Positions 24,699 through 34,500 of a stretch of 47,867 nucleotides of DNA are shown one piece after another. The position numbers and the translations under genes are program-made. The DNA lies in NCBI GenBank assembly GCA_030447745.1, contig JAUJOH010000011.1:1-47867 (forward strand). Reading direction: 5' to 3'. The notes beneath the pieces are model-generated. The model was given only the letters and a program-made list of their open reading frames with translations. It had not been told where the DNA came from and did not search any database. This DNA comes from Chloroflexota bacterium. Its GTDB lineage: Bacteria; Chloroflexota; Limnocylindria; Limnocylindrales; CSP1-4. Within the stretch, counting starts at the first letter, position 1; each line of letters opens with the position of its first letter.

Positions 24699-25235
24699 TC
24701 AATCCGAGTGATCGTCGAGTTTCTTCGTCAGGAACCAGCCGGCGAGCGTGTAGCCGAGCCTGTCGGTGTAGAACCGACGCGCGTCGACGTTCGCCGCGCT
24801 CATGTCGAGCACCGCTGCCTCGGCACCGTGGTCGACGGCCCATTGCTCGGCTCGCCGCATGAGGCGCTCCCCGATCCCTCGTCCACGGTACTTCGCGAGC
24901 ACGGCCACACCGATGCTCGCGACCGTTCGAGGCCGGATCATCGAGGCGGGGTCGCTTGCTCGCATGATCCGGACATCGGCTGACCCGACCACCTGACCTG
25001 CGACGTCGGCCACAATCACATGGAGGTCAGGCGAACGCCTGGCCAGCTGCTCTTCCGCCTTCGCCAATACGGCGGCTTGATCGGGAATCGTGTAGGTGTC
25101 CGGATCGAGCGCCACGTGATGCCGCGCACTCTCGACGTAGACGCGAGTGAGGCCCGGAGCATCGGTGATCTCGGCGTCTCGGACGATTACTGGGCCGTGG
25201 ACAGCCGCCGGTTGTTCGATCGTGCCTTCTGTCAT
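24699..25235 (-). CDS. GNAT family N-acetyltransferase
   Basis: A 178-residue GNAT-fold protein. The N-terminal IVRDAEITDAPGLTRVYVES strand-helix, the acetyl-CoA motif A segment SIGVAVLAKYRGRGIGERLM (Q/RxxGxG/A-like RGRGIG) and the C-terminal motif B ARRFYTDRLGYTLAGWFLTK are all present. The acceptor is unknown. The ATG at 25235 is used because residues upstream in the frame are low-complexity; Shine-Dalgarno is weak. It lies next to a second, frameshifted GNAT in opposite orientation. Confidence 0.85.
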   Translation of the reverse strand: MTEGTIEQPAAVHGPVIVRDAEITDAPGLTRVYVESARHHVALDPDTYTIPDQAAVLAKAEEQLARRSPDLHVIVADVAGQVVGSADVRIMRASDPASMIRPRTVASIGVAVLAKYRGRGIGERLMRRAEQWAVDHGAEAAVLDMSAANVDARRFYTDRLGYTLAGWFLTKKLDDHSD

Positions 25236-25375
25236 GCCTGACCGCTCATCAAGCGCCCGTGCGAGCTGAACCAGCCCGCCACGTCCATCGTAGATGCGGC
25301 ACCGGGAGATCACCGGAGGCGGCAGCGGGGGCGGTGGACGAAGCCGCGTGAGGCGCGTCCAGGCGACGAGCCGAG

Positions 25376-25844
25376 TTGGCACGGCTGTGGCTCGATATGG
25401 CGAACCACCTGGTGGAATTGGACGCCGTTCGCTTCGGAACGTCCGGAGCTCGAAGGTTCGCAGAGGCCATTGACCAGCGGCTGGGCGGTAGTCAGCCCGA
25501 TAGCGCCGAGTTCGTCGCGGAGGTGCACGCCGCGCTCGTCGGGTTCGTCGTTGTCCACCGAGTAGACCCGAAGCCAAAATGCTGAGCGTCAGATCCTGCG
25601 TTATCTCCGCGAGGTACGGGCAGAGGTGCCGGCCCTCGCTGTTGACTCCCGGTGGCGTCGCCGTGGCATCGGTCGGCAACTGATGGCTAAAGCTGAGGCG
25701 TGGGCGCGAGAGCAGGGGGCCAGAACGGTGACGCTCGATACCTACGCTCGGAGCCCACTCAGTAACCTCTTCTATCGAAGTCTCGGATACGAAGCGTCGT
25801 CCATCACCTACGAGCGCCGTCTCGATCGGCGGCGCTCAAACTGA
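25376..25844 (+). pseudogene. Frameshifted GNAT acetyltransferase
   Basis: Two frames together make one GNAT of about 155 residues. The first (25376-25585, TTG start) gives the N-terminal half up to a VGFVVVHRVDPKP strand, then hits TGA. The second, shifted by one base, continues ERQILRYLREVRAEVPALAV and carries the acetyl-CoA motif RWRRRGIGRQLM and the C-terminal NLFYRSLGYEASS. Removing one A from the AAAA run at 25576-25579 joins them cleanly. This is either a young pseudogene or a homopolymer sequencing error. Confidence 0.75.
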
Positions 25845-26056
25845 CCCACTACGCTGGACCATCTCCTCCTTGACAAGCAGCTCGCGCCGCTCGTTGCCGC
25901 GGGGATGCAGTGGCAGGAAGGATGGGAGTACGTCGTTCCGACCGGATGGGGCGTCCGAGCCGAATAGAGGTGACTCACTGTCGCGCTCGGCGCCGCGTTC
26001 CGGCCGGTACACTGCCCAGCTCATCGCTCGAGCGTTACGGACTGGAGTACCGACCG

Positions 26057-26254
26057 ATGTGCCTGAACTGTGGATGCATGCGGGCCCACGACGATATGGG
26101 CAGGCCGGACGTCAACATCACGTATGAAAGCGTTGTACGGGCGGCGGAGGCGAACAACCGCTCCATCGCCAAGACGATCGAAACGATCATGAAGACAGTC
26201 GACAAAGACCGCGCCGAGCATCCCGACGAGTACCCCGATCAGCCAGCGCGCTGA
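26057..26254 (+). CDS. Small Cys-rich protein (MCLNCGC N-terminus)
   Basis: A 65-residue protein beginning MCLNCGCM, with three cysteines in the first seven residues as in a half zinc-ribbon, followed by HDDMGRPDVNITYE and an amphipathic helix. A GGAG lies about 9 nt upstream. From memory, short proteins with this Cys-rich start followed by DDMG occur as conserved hypotheticals; I know no function. The compact composition differs from the Arg/Pro-rich noise frames around it. Confidence 0.6.
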   Translation: MCLNCGCMRAHDDMGRPDVNITYESVVRAAEANNRSIAKTIETIMKTVDKDRAEHPDEYPDQPAR

Positions 26255-26359
26255 CCACTGGCACACGAGGCGCGCGATGTCTCGCATTGCTACCTGGAAC
26301 ACGGACCACTGGAAACGGCGCGAGAAAGACCGCGCGGCTGTCGGCGACGTCCTCGAGCA

Positions 26360-26830
26360 TCACATCCAGCCGGGCCAGCCCGGCCGAAACACCATCAGAG
26401 CCACGATCACGAAGCCGAGGCCGATCTCGATCCGCCCGACCGTGACCGCCCGCGGATCCCGCATCAGCGCGGCTGCCGCGGAGTCGTCGCCGCGGTCGAG
26501 CGCGTCGTGGACCTGCGGACCAACCTTGTTCCAGAACACGATCGGGATCGCAACGAGGGCGAGGATCACCGCGCCGGTCGCGAGAACCCACAGGTCGGTG
26601 ATGGAGTACCCGAACACCACCAGCGCCACCAGGCCGCTGATGACCGTCAACGGCACGGCGAGGGTCGTCATCCTCTCGAAGGGCGCACCGAGCGCCACGA
26701 TCGCGCGGCGTTGATCCAGTCCGGTTGCCCGTCGGGCCATCACGCCAAGGACGTTTCCGCCGATGACGCCGGCGAGGAGAACGATCGCCGAGACGACGTG
26801 CACGAACAACGCGAGCTGGATCGCCAACAT
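26360..26830 (-). CDS. DUF2269-like four-helix membrane protein
   Basis: A 156-residue integral membrane protein with four helices (about residues 3-30, 54-74, 79-100, 130-150) and a conserved His near the first helix (LFVHVVSAIVLLAGVIGG) plus RRAT after it, as in DUF2269 membrane proteins. Function unknown. The ATG at 26830 has TAGACT exactly 6 nt upstream and no Shine-Dalgarno. Confidence 0.75.
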   Translation of the reverse strand: MLAIQLALFVHVVSAIVLLAGVIGGNVLGVMARRATGLDQRRAIVALGAPFERMTTLAVPLTVISGLVALVVFGYSITDLWVLATGAVILALVAIPIVFWNKVGPQVHDALDRGDDSAAAALMRDPRAVTVGRIEIGLGFVIVALMVFRPGWPGWM

Positions 26831-26836
26831 CGACGG

Positions 26837-26842
26837 AGTCTA
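26837..26842 (-). promoter_or_regulatory. Leaderless -10 element (TAGACT)
   Basis: TANNNT hexamer 6 nt upstream of the ATG at 26830, no Shine-Dalgarno. Confidence 0.6.
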
Positions 26843-26967
26843 GGCGAACGGATCGGCCCGCGGTCGGCGTAAGTGACTAGCCCTCCAGGTCTAACCGACG
26901 CGCGGGGCCGAGGCTCGGTGCCTTTCCGGTGATGGGCAGCGCCGAGCTCGCCCTCGGATAGCCGCCG

Positions 26968-27363
26968 CTACTCGCCGCCCATCCCCATCTCCTGCGCGTT
27001 GCGCTGGACGGCCTCAACCGTCTGGTTGAGCTCGTTAGTCCGGGTGAACTCGACGACCTCGACCGGCTCGATCGTGCGCGGGATATGGCCCGGACGGACG
27101 TAGTAGACCTGGCCCGCGCGGATGACCTCCTCGGCGTCCTCGTACTGGTAGGCCATCGTTCCCTTGATGACGTAGCCCCAGTGGTGAGCCTGGCAACGGT
27201 CGTCCGGGAGGCCCTTGTACAGCGGCGCGGTATCCATCCCGACGACGTCGGGACCGGCGCTCTCCCAGCCGACGCTCATGTCTCCCCACTCCTGGGTGCC
27301 CCGAGCCTCGTAGTCGCTGATCCGGGCCTGGACAGGCAGGTCTTCTCGCGAAGCAGACGGCAT
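26968..27363 (-). CDS. Cupin-domain protein
   Basis: A 131-residue single-domain cupin. The motif HHWGYVIKGTMAYQYED (residues 60-76) matches cupin motif 1 with two His, and GQVYYVRPGHIPRTIE (94-109) matches motif 2 with His103, giving a plausible metal site. The C-terminal NQTVEAVQRNAQEMG is an amphipathic helix. The ATG at 27363 has GGAGAAG upstream. Substrate unknown; it may be a sugar- or small-molecule-binding protein without catalysis. Confidence 0.82.
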   Translation of the reverse strand: MPSASREDLPVQARISDYEARGTQEWGDMSVGWESAGPDVVGMDTAPLYKGLPDDRCQAHHWGYVIKGTMAYQYEDAEEVIRAGQVYYVRPGHIPRTIEPVEVVEFTRTNELNQTVEAVQRNAQEMGMGGE

Positions 27364-27532
27364 CGGTCTTCTCCATGGGGTCGGACTGGCGAGTCGGGCG
27401 CGGCAGTATCACGGGTCACAGGGGCGGCGTCTACAGTAGAACGACCACAGAACCCGCCGCGCGTCGCCATCGCTTCGAGCTGGCCGCCTGACAGGGAAAG
27501 ACGAGACCATAGTCAACGCGCGGGTGCACTGT

Positions 27533-27561
27533 ATCCGCGCACAACGTCGATCCGCGCACAA
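27533..27561 (+). repeat. Short direct repeat upstream of tRNA-Lys
   Basis: ATCCGCGCACAA occurs at 27533-27544 and 27550-27561, with a 17-bp period, ending 16 bp before the tRNA. It could be a promoter-region duplication. Confidence 0.35.
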
Positions 27562-27577
27562 TCTCGCGGATGTACGT

Positions 27578-27653
27578 GGGCCGGTAGCTCAGTGGTCAGA
27601 GCAGGGGACTTTTAATCCTCGTGTCGTGGGTTCGAACCCCACCCGGCTCGCCA
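27578..27653 (+). tRNA. tRNA-Lys (anticodon UUU)
   Basis: A 76-nt cloverleaf with encoded CCA. Acceptor GGGCCGG pairs with CCGGCTC (one G-U), discriminator G; the anticodon loop CTTTTAA gives UUU; the T arm is GTGGG-TTCGAAC-CCCAC. Confidence 0.97.
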
Positions 27654-27849
27654 ACCCGCCGGTGACGGCGCGATCCGGGGTTGATCTGCCGCTCGGCGGT
27701 ATTCGGCCGGACCGGCGGGATCGCTGAGAGGAACGGCGCTTCGCTCGGAGATGTGGAAGAAGGTGTCGAGGGTCGGCGAGACGGCGACCGGTGCTTCGAC
27801 GTGGACCTCAGGCTGAGGGCTCGGCTCGGCTCGGAACTGCCGGGCATCA

Positions 27850-28206
27850 TCAGCGACCGTGACGCCGCTCGCCCCTGCCGGCCACGAACGCGTGCGCCTC
27901 GACCGCTAGGCGCTGCCACTCGTCCCCGTGCACCACGGGAACCGTGACCCACTCCTTCATGGGCCGGCCACGGCCTGATTCGAAGCGGGCGCCGACGCCC
28001 GAGGCGATGAGCTCGTCGACGCGCCCGGCGGGCAGCTTCAGGACCAGGTAATCAGGGCCGAAGATCGCGAAGATCCTCTTGGCGACGCGGAGGCCGCCGT
28101 ACGACCCAAAGCCCGTTCCCTGGGTGACGTCAGGGTCGGCACCGAAGTGCGCCACGAGCTGCTCGAACAGGGCACCGGCCGCTCGCGTCTCGTCCTCGCG
28201 CGTCAT
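27850..28206 (-). CDS. TfoX/YjbR-like small protein
   Basis: A 118-residue protein whose core, FGSYGGLRVAKRIFAIFG through VLKLPAGRVDELIAS and a late PMKEWVTVP segment, follows the pattern of the TfoX N-terminal / MmcQ-YjbR small domain family. Function is unknown for most members. The start at 28206 (MTREDE) is chosen because upstream residues in the frame are Arg-rich; an alternative start cannot be excluded. Single-gene unit with no partner. Confidence 0.72.
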   Translation of the reverse strand: MTREDETRAAGALFEQLVAHFGADPDVTQGTGFGSYGGLRVAKRIFAIFGPDYLVLKLPAGRVDELIASGVGARFESGRGRPMKEWVTVPVVHGDEWQRLAVEAHAFVAGRGERRHGR

Positions 28207-28340
28207 CGCCAACAGTCTCGCCGAAGGGCGGCACCGGCGCCCGATCCGGTTGCCGATCGCCGACCGACGCGGGAGTTGCGCTCCGCAGGCGTCGCGGGCG
28301 GTCACGTCGGCCCGGGGCGATCCCTGTGGTGACATGCCGC

Positions 28341-28356
28341 TGATATGCCGATATCA
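28341..28356. promoter_or_regulatory. Palindrome TGATAT-GCCG-ATATCA upstream of the protease gene
   Basis: Perfect 6-bp arms around GCCG, locally AT-rich in a GC-rich background, 120 bp before the protease start. It is followed by two nearby ACGCGG copies. Plausible operator; no regulator is assigned. Confidence 0.35.
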
Positions 28357-28475
28357 CGCGGAACCACGCGGAGTGTCCGTGCGCACGGCGACCTTCGGCG
28401 GGTCAGGATGTCAATCGGCGGAGCGCGTCCGCATGCTCGCGGAGCCTGCGGGTCCCTGGACAGGAGGAGAGATCG

Positions 28476-29366
28476 TTGCGCAGGCTGTTCGCATCGCTGG
28501 TCGCCATGCTCGCCCTGGTGGCCGCCACGGCGGCCCCGGTCGGAGCCATCACCGGCAGGAACTACACCGCCGACTTCGACCACCCGTTCGTGGGCCTGGC
28601 CGTCTTCTACACCATCGAGGACGGACAGGAGGTCTTCAGTCATCGCTGCTCGGGTTCGCTGCTGACCGACGAGGTCTTCCTGACCGCGGGCCACTGCACG
28701 GACGGTGCCGACACTGCGCGGATCTACTTCCAGCAGGACGCCGGTGCCCACTACGACCGGGCCACGCAGGTCGACCCCGTCTCAGGCTACCCGGAGACGT
28801 GCGCGGCGGGCACCCTCGGCGTGACCTGCGCGACGTCCGATGAGCTCTACAACATGGGGTTCGACGACTTCGCGGGCTTCCCGAACACCCAGGACGCCGG
28901 CCTGATCATTCTCGACCAGCCGATCACGCTGTCCGAGTACGGTGTCCTCCCCGAGGTCGGCACGCTCGACACGCTGAAGACGTCGCGCGGCGTCAAGGAC
29001 GTCACCTTCACGGTCAGCGGCTACGGGGTCACGTACGTGGACGCGAGCGGCCGCCACACGCTCTCGTACCGCTCGCGGCTGCAGGGCACCTCGAAGCTCG
29101 TCAACGTGAACAGCGGCCTGAATGCCGGCTTCAACCTCCAGACGTCCGGCAACGGTGGCGGGCGGAGCGGCACGTGCTCCGGTGATTCCGGCGGGCCGGT
29201 CTTCTACCCGGCGGACACGAACGTCATCGTCGGCGTCACCTCGTTCGGCCTGAACGCGTGGTGCCGCGGGACCGACTTCGCATTCCGCATCGACACGCAG
29301 GCGGTCCAGGACTGGATCCTCGAGACGATCCCGGAGGACGAGATCGACGAGCTCCGGTGGGCGTGA
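28476..29366 (+). CDS. Secreted trypsin-like serine protease (S1 family)
   Basis: A 296-residue S1 protease with a Sec signal peptide (residues 1-24, cleavage after VGA). The catalytic triad is His73 (LTAGHC), Asp140 (NTQDAGLIIL) and Ser238 (CSGDSGGP). Cys58/Cys74 form the classical His-loop disulfide; Cys109/118 and Cys234/263 are further likely pairs. The short acidic C-terminal tail has no anchor, so it is probably released. The TTG start at 28476 is decided by AGGAGGAGAG just upstream. A GC hairpin follows 29 nt after the stop. The substrate is unknown. Confidence 0.92.
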   Translation: MRRLFASLVAMLALVAATAAPVGAITGRNYTADFDHPFVGLAVFYTIEDGQEVFSHRCSGSLLTDEVFLTAGHCTDGADTARIYFQQDAGAHYDRATQVDPVSGYPETCAAGTLGVTCATSDELYNMGFDDFAGFPNTQDAGLIILDQPITLSEYGVLPEVGTLDTLKTSRGVKDVTFTVSGYGVTYVDASGRHTLSYRSRLQGTSKLVNVNSGLNAGFNLQTSGNGGGRSGTCSGDSGGPVFYPADTNVIVGVTSFGLNAWCRGTDFAFRIDTQAVQDWILETIPEDEIDELRWA

Positions 29367-29394
29367 TCTGACGGCCGAACCGCACCGCAGCTCT

Positions 29395-29423
29395 GAGGGC
29401 CGGCCCGTTCGGGACCGGCCCTC
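29395..29423 (+). terminator. GC hairpin after the protease gene
   Basis: GAGGGCCGGCCC, loop GTTC, GGG-A-CCGGCCCTC: a 12-bp stem with one bulged A, 29 nt past the stop codon; no T-run. Confidence 0.55.
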
Positions 29424-29548
29424 GACCTTGCCCCGGTGAACTCCGACGGCTGACGCTCGACGAACGACGCCGGAACGGCCGACGGGCCGCAACCGGATCG
29501 CAACCAACCCGACTCCCGCCCGCCGCCGACCGGCCCGCCGCGCGCCGG

Positions 29549-29554
29549 TAGCGT
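29549..29554 (+). promoter_or_regulatory. Leaderless-type -10 element (TAGCGT)
   Basis: TANNNT hexamer 9 nt upstream of the ATG at 29564, no Shine-Dalgarno. Confidence 0.4.
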
Positions 29555-29563
29555 TCGGGATCC

Positions 29564-29830
29564 ATGGTGGGTGACTCCACCGTCCGATCCCGCGAGGCCA
29601 CCGTGATCCACCCGTCCGACAACACGACCGCCCGCGTCCGGACCGTTCGCGACGGCCGCGGTGCGCCCACCGTGTGCGCCACGTGCGGGTGCCGGCTGGC
29701 GGGCGCGGACGACGGCACGTACCTCCACTTCGGTCGGTTCGCCGGTCGCGATGCCCGCGGCTGCCGCGTCTCGTGCGTTGACGCGCCGCACGACGCGGCG
29801 GGTGAGCCGGTCTTCGCGCTGACCGCCTAG
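29564..29830 (+). CDS. Small Cys-rich hypothetical protein
   Basis: An 88-residue protein with CATCGC (residues 38-43), His55 in TYLHFGRF and Cys67/Cys71 in GCRVSCVDAPH, enough ligands for one zinc site. No signal peptide or membrane segment. It has a TANNNT element 9 nt upstream and no Shine-Dalgarno. Composition differs from neighbouring noise frames. No family recognised. Confidence 0.5.
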   Translation: MVGDSTVRSREATVIHPSDNTTARVRTVRDGRGAPTVCATCGCRLAGADDGTYLHFGRFAGRDARGCRVSCVDAPHDAAGEPVFALTA

Positions 29831-30118
29831 CGGCGATCCGCGGCGCTCCAGCCGCGCCGTCCACCGCGTCGCCGCCACGACCGGCCCCTCCGGCAAGGAG
29901 GCGCCTCGCCATGTCGGCGTTACCGCGTCGTCACCGTCTCCGCGACCGAACCGCATCCTCCACGCGCCTCAGCCGCCCGTGACGCTCCCGGTCCCGGTCA
30001 GTACGTTCGAACCGGGGCGTGGAGACCCAGGTCGACGACGTGGACGAGGCACGGGAGGGGCCGCCGGAGGGGATCAGGAGACGCGCGAGCGAGACGGGTA
30101 CGGCTTGTCACCGGGGCG

Positions 30119-31396
30119 ATGCTCGCGATCGCTGCGCTGGCCGCACCGCCCAGCGCAGCGGCGGCGGAGCCAGGCCAGGTCGACAGCGGCGACACCGCGT
30201 GGCTGCTCGTCGCCACGGCGCTCGTCATGGTGATGCTCCCCGGCCTGGCGCTGTTCTACGGCGGGCTGGTCCGCCGCAAGAACGTCCTGTCGACGATCAT
30301 GCACAGCTTCTTCGGGCTGGCGCTCGTGAGCGTGGTCTGGGTCCTCGTCGGGTTCTCGCTCGCGTTCGGCCCGGACGTCGGCGGGCTCGGGCTGGTCGGC
30401 GGCCTCGATTTCGTGGGCTTCGCCAACGTCGGCCCCGTGCCCAGTGCCATCTACGGGACGACCATCCCGTTCGTGCTCTTCGCCGGCTTCCAGCTGATGT
30501 TCGCCGCGATCACGCCGGCGCTCATCACCGGAGCCTACGCCGAGCGGAAGCGCTTCGGCGCGTTCGTCCTGTTCACGGTCCTCTGGTCGGTCATCGTCTA
30601 TTCCCCCCTCGCGCACTGGGTCTGGTCCGCCGACGGCTGGCTCTTCAAGCTGGGTGCCCTCGACTTCGCGGGTGGCACGGTCGTCCACATCAGCTCCGGC
30701 GTGTCGGCGCTCGTGGTCGCCCTGCTGATCGGCCGGCGCGCCGTGAACGGCGACCGGATGGAGCCGCACGACGTGCCGATGACGGTGCTCGGCGCGGGAC
30801 TGCTCTGGTTCGGCTGGTTCGGGTTTAACGCCGGCTCCGCCCTTGCGGCGAACGGCCTGGCCGCGAACGCACTCGTCGTGACGAACACGGCCGCAGGCGC
30901 CGCCACGGTCACGTGGGTGCTCCTGAGCTACGCGCTGCGCCGCAAGGTCAGCGTGATCGGTGCGGCGTGCGGCGCCGTCGCGGGGCTCGTGGCCGTCACG
31001 CCGGCGTCCGGCTACGTGACGGCCGGCGGTGCCCTCGCCATCGGGCTCGTGGCCGGCGCGCTGTGCTACAGCGCCACGCTCCTGCGCGAGCGGATCAAGA
31101 TCGACGACGCACTCGACGTCTTCGCCGTCCACGGCGTGGGCGGGACGCTGGGTGCGGTCGCCACCGGTGTCTTCGCGACGACCGCCGTCAATGCCTACCC
31201 CGGCCTCGTCGAGGGCAACGCGGCGCAGGTCGTGACCCAGCTGATCGCGGTTGGTGCCACGGTCGGCTACGCCGTGGCCTCGACCTTCGTGATCGTCAAG
31301 GTCGTCGACTTCATCCTGGGCATCCGCGTGCCGAGCCACGAGGAGGAGGTGGGCCTCGACCTCTCCGTCCACGGCGAGGTGGCCTACCAGCCGTAG
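30119..31396 (+). CDS. amt: Ammonium transporter (Amt family)
   Basis: A 425-residue, 11-helix Amt channel that conducts ammonium into the cell. The N-terminal signal-like helix precedes GDTAWLLVATALVMVMLPGLALFYGG, the conserved first channel helix. The twin pore histidines lie in GGTVVHISSGVSAL and FAVHGVGGTLGA. WFGWFGFNAGSAL is the standard family signature. No glnK/glnB gene is adjacent. The ATG at 30119 is the first start in the frame; Shine-Dalgarno is weak and the true start could be a few codons away. It is 106 bp upstream of gltB on the same strand, consistent with joint nitrogen assimilation. Confidence 0.95.
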   Translation: MLAIAALAAPPSAAAAEPGQVDSGDTAWLLVATALVMVMLPGLALFYGGLVRRKNVLSTIMHSFFGLALVSVVWVLVGFSLAFGPDVGGLGLVGGLDFVGFANVGPVPSAIYGTTIPFVLFAGFQLMFAAITPALITGAYAERKRFGAFVLFTVLWSVIVYSPLAHWVWSADGWLFKLGALDFAGGTVVHISSGVSALVVALLIGRRAVNGDRMEPHDVPMTVLGAGLLWFGWFGFNAGSALAANGLAANALVVTNTAAGAATVTWVLLSYALRRKVSVIGAACGAVAGLVAVTPASGYVTAGGALAIGLVAGALCYSATLLRERIKIDDALDVFAVHGVGGTLGAVATGVFATTAVNAYPGLVEGNAAQVVTQLIAVGATVGYAVASTFVIVKVVDFILGIRVPSHEEEVGLDLSVHGEVAYQP

Positions 31397-31502
31397 ACCA
31401 GTCCCCGACTACACGGTGCCGTCCCGGTACGGCGGCGGTCCTTCCTGGCCGGTCTGCTCCCGCGACCCGTCCGGCCGATCCACCCTCCAGCGGAGCCGAT
31501 CG

Positions 31503-34500
31503 ATGTCCCGTCGACCCGCACAAGGCCTCGACGACCCCCGATTCCAGCACGACGCGTGCGGCGTCGGGTTCGTCGCGGCAACCACCCGGCGCAGCCGGGC
31601 GCGGGTGCTGCCGCTGGCGCTGGCCGGGCTTTCCGCCCTCGGGCACCGGGGGGCATTCGCGGCCGACGGCGAGTCCAGCGACGGTGCCGGCGTCTCGCTG
31701 CCGCTCGATGACGAGCTGGTCACGCGCCTCGCACCGGAGTTCGCCGCGAGGCGTCCCGCGATCGTGCCCGTGTTCCTGCCCCGCGGCCGGGTCCGGGCCG
31801 CCCGTGGCCGCGCGCTCGTGGAGCGAGCGTTCGCCGGGGCCGGCGTGCCCGTCTGCCGCTGGCGCCGGGTGCCGTTCGATCCGGCGGCGCTCGGCGCATC
31901 GGCGCGGGCCGCGCGACCCGATGTCCGGCAGGCAGTGGTCGCCCGGCCAGATCGTCTCGGGGACACGGCCTTCGAGCGGCGGCTCGTCCTGGCGCGGCGG
32001 ACGGTCGAGTCGGAAGCGCGGGCGGCGGGGCTGCTGGAGCTCCACGTCGCGTCCGCATCGTGGCGGACGATCGTCTACAAGGGCCTGGTCGCGGGCGACC
32101 GCCTGGCGACCCTCTACCCGGACCTCGCCGATCCGGTGGCCGTGAGCTACGCGATCTTCCACCAGCGCTATGCGACCAACACGCACCCCGACTGGCGGCT
32201 CGCGCAGCCGTTCCGCTACATCGCCCACAACGGTGAGATCAACACCGTCCGCGCCAACCGCGAGCAGCTCGAGGGGCGCCGCGGGGATGCCGCCCCGGCG
32301 ACGGCGCGCGATCTGCTCGCGGCGGGCCCGCTGACGTCGCCGGACGGCTCAGACTCGCTCTCGCTCGACGAGGCGTTGGAGGTCCTCCAGCTGACCGGCT
32401 GGGACCTCCCGACGGCGGTACTCGCCGTGATCCCGGAGGCGCTGGCGCTCCGCCTCTCGCCGCACCCCCAGGTCGCGGCGCTCCAACGGCGGACGACCGG
32501 CTTCCTCGCGCCGTGGGACGGGCCGGCGGCGCTCGTGTGGGGCGACGGCCGGCGCGTGGGTGCGCTGCTCGATCGCAACGGGCTGCGGCCGATCTGCTGG
32601 AGCGCGACGTCGGACGGCATCGTGGCCGCCGCGTCGGAGGCCGGCGCCGTGCCACTGGCCGCGGAGGAGACGATCCGGCGGGGGCGACTGGGCCCCGGCC
32701 AGCTGCTGCTCGTCGACCCCCGTGCGGGCCGGGTGCTCGAGGACGCCGACGCGAAGGCGGCGGTGCTGGCGGACGTCGCCATCCACGACGACCCGCATCC
32801 CGTCCACCACGACGACGCGTCACCGGCGATCGCGGGCGACGTGACGCCGGCTGCGTTGCGCTACCTGGCCGGTCTCGACGCCGAGCGCGGGCGACTGGAC
32901 ATCCGGACCATGGCGCTCGACGGCCACGAGCCGCTCTGGAGCATGGGCGACGACACGCCCACGCCGGGCCGCGGTCGCGTCGACCGGCGGGCGGTCGACC
33001 ACCTCCGCCAGGCATTCGCTCAGGTGACCAACCCGCCGATCGATCCGGAGCGGGAGCGGGCCGTCATGGACCTCCGGGTCGAGCTCGGCCGGCGCGCCTC
33101 CCTCTTCGGCGGCCGGCCCGGGCAACCCGAAACGGTCCGCCTCGAGCGCCCGATCGTCGTCGCGCCGGCGTCCGTCCGCGCAGCCGTGCGCGGGCCGGTG
33201 CTCGAGCTCGACGCGACGTGGGACCCTGCGGCCGGCCCGGACGGTCTCGAGGCCGCCCTCGATCGGCTGGCTGGCGACGCCGTCGCGGCGGCTCGCCGAT
33301 CGGTCGAGCTGCTGGTCGTCACCGATCGGCGGTTCGGCGCCGAGCGGCTGCCCATCGCATCGGTGCTCGCGGTCGGCGCGGTGCACACGGCATTGACGAG
33401 GGCCGGGCTCCGCGGACGGACCGACGTGCTGGCCGACGCCGCCGATGTCCTCGACGTGCATGCGCTCGCGATGGTCCTGGCGACCGGCGCGACGGCCGTC
33501 CACCCGCGGCTGGCCGTCGAGCTGGCGGCGGAGGTGGCGGGCTCGCGCGGGGCCGAGGACCTTGCGCCGGACGACGCCATCCGGCGCCTCGTGGCGGCCC
33601 TCGACGCCGGCCTGCGCAAGACGCTGGCGCGGATGGGCATCTCGACGGCCGCCTCGTACATCGGCGGCTCGCTGTTCGACACGATCGAGCTGGCGCCGGA
33701 GGTGATCGACCGCTGCTTCCCGGCTGCCGCCGCGTGGCCGGGACGCGTCGGCCTGGCCGATCTTGCGCGGCGTCAACTGCGACGGCGCGACGCGGCGCTC
33801 GCCCTCCCCGAGCCGCCGCCGGGCCGCGAGGCGCGGCTGCCGGACCCAGGGTTCGCTCGCTTCCGGTCCGACGGCGAGGCGCACCTGTACGCGCCGCGGG
33901 TCGTCCAGTCGATCCAGGCCGTCGCCGACGCCCCGGCGGCGAATGCCGGTGCCGCGCTCGACGCACACCGGGCGACGGTCGCCGCACGACCCCCGGCGCT
34001 CGTCCGGGACGACCTCCGGATCGTGCCCGGATCGCCGATCGCGCTCGAGCGGGTGGAGAGCGCCCGGTCCATCGCGCGGCGCTTCGTCGTCTCGGCGATG
34101 AGCGTCGGCGCGCTGAGCCCGGAGGCGCACCAGGCGCTGACCATCGGGATCCAGCGCGCGGGCGGTGCCGCAAACACGGGCGAGGGCGGTGAGGATCCGG
34201 CGTGGTACCTGCCCGGTCCGGACGGCGCGCGGCGCGATGCCCGCATCAAGCAGGTGGCCTCGGGCCGATTCGGGGTGACGGCGGCGTACCTTGCGCGTGC
34301 GGACCAGCTCGAGATCAAGATCGCGCAGGGCTCCAAGCCGGGCGAGGGTGGCCAGCTGCCGGGCCGCAAGGCGACGGCGTTCATCGCGGCGCTCCGTCGC
34401 GGGCAGCTGGGGCAGGCCTACATCAGCCCGCCACCGCACCACGACATCTACTCGATCGAGGACCTCGCGCAGCTCATCGCGGACCTGCGGGCGATCAACC

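Noticed and set aside
25845-25967. Short frame after the broken GNAT ending in a WGVRAE-like C-terminus
   Set aside because: About 40 codons with no start that has a ribosome site or promoter, and no family match; at most a gene fragment.
27578-27653. Integrase attachment site at tRNA-Lys
   Set aside because: No integrase gene is nearby and I found no second copy of the tRNA 3' end in the window.
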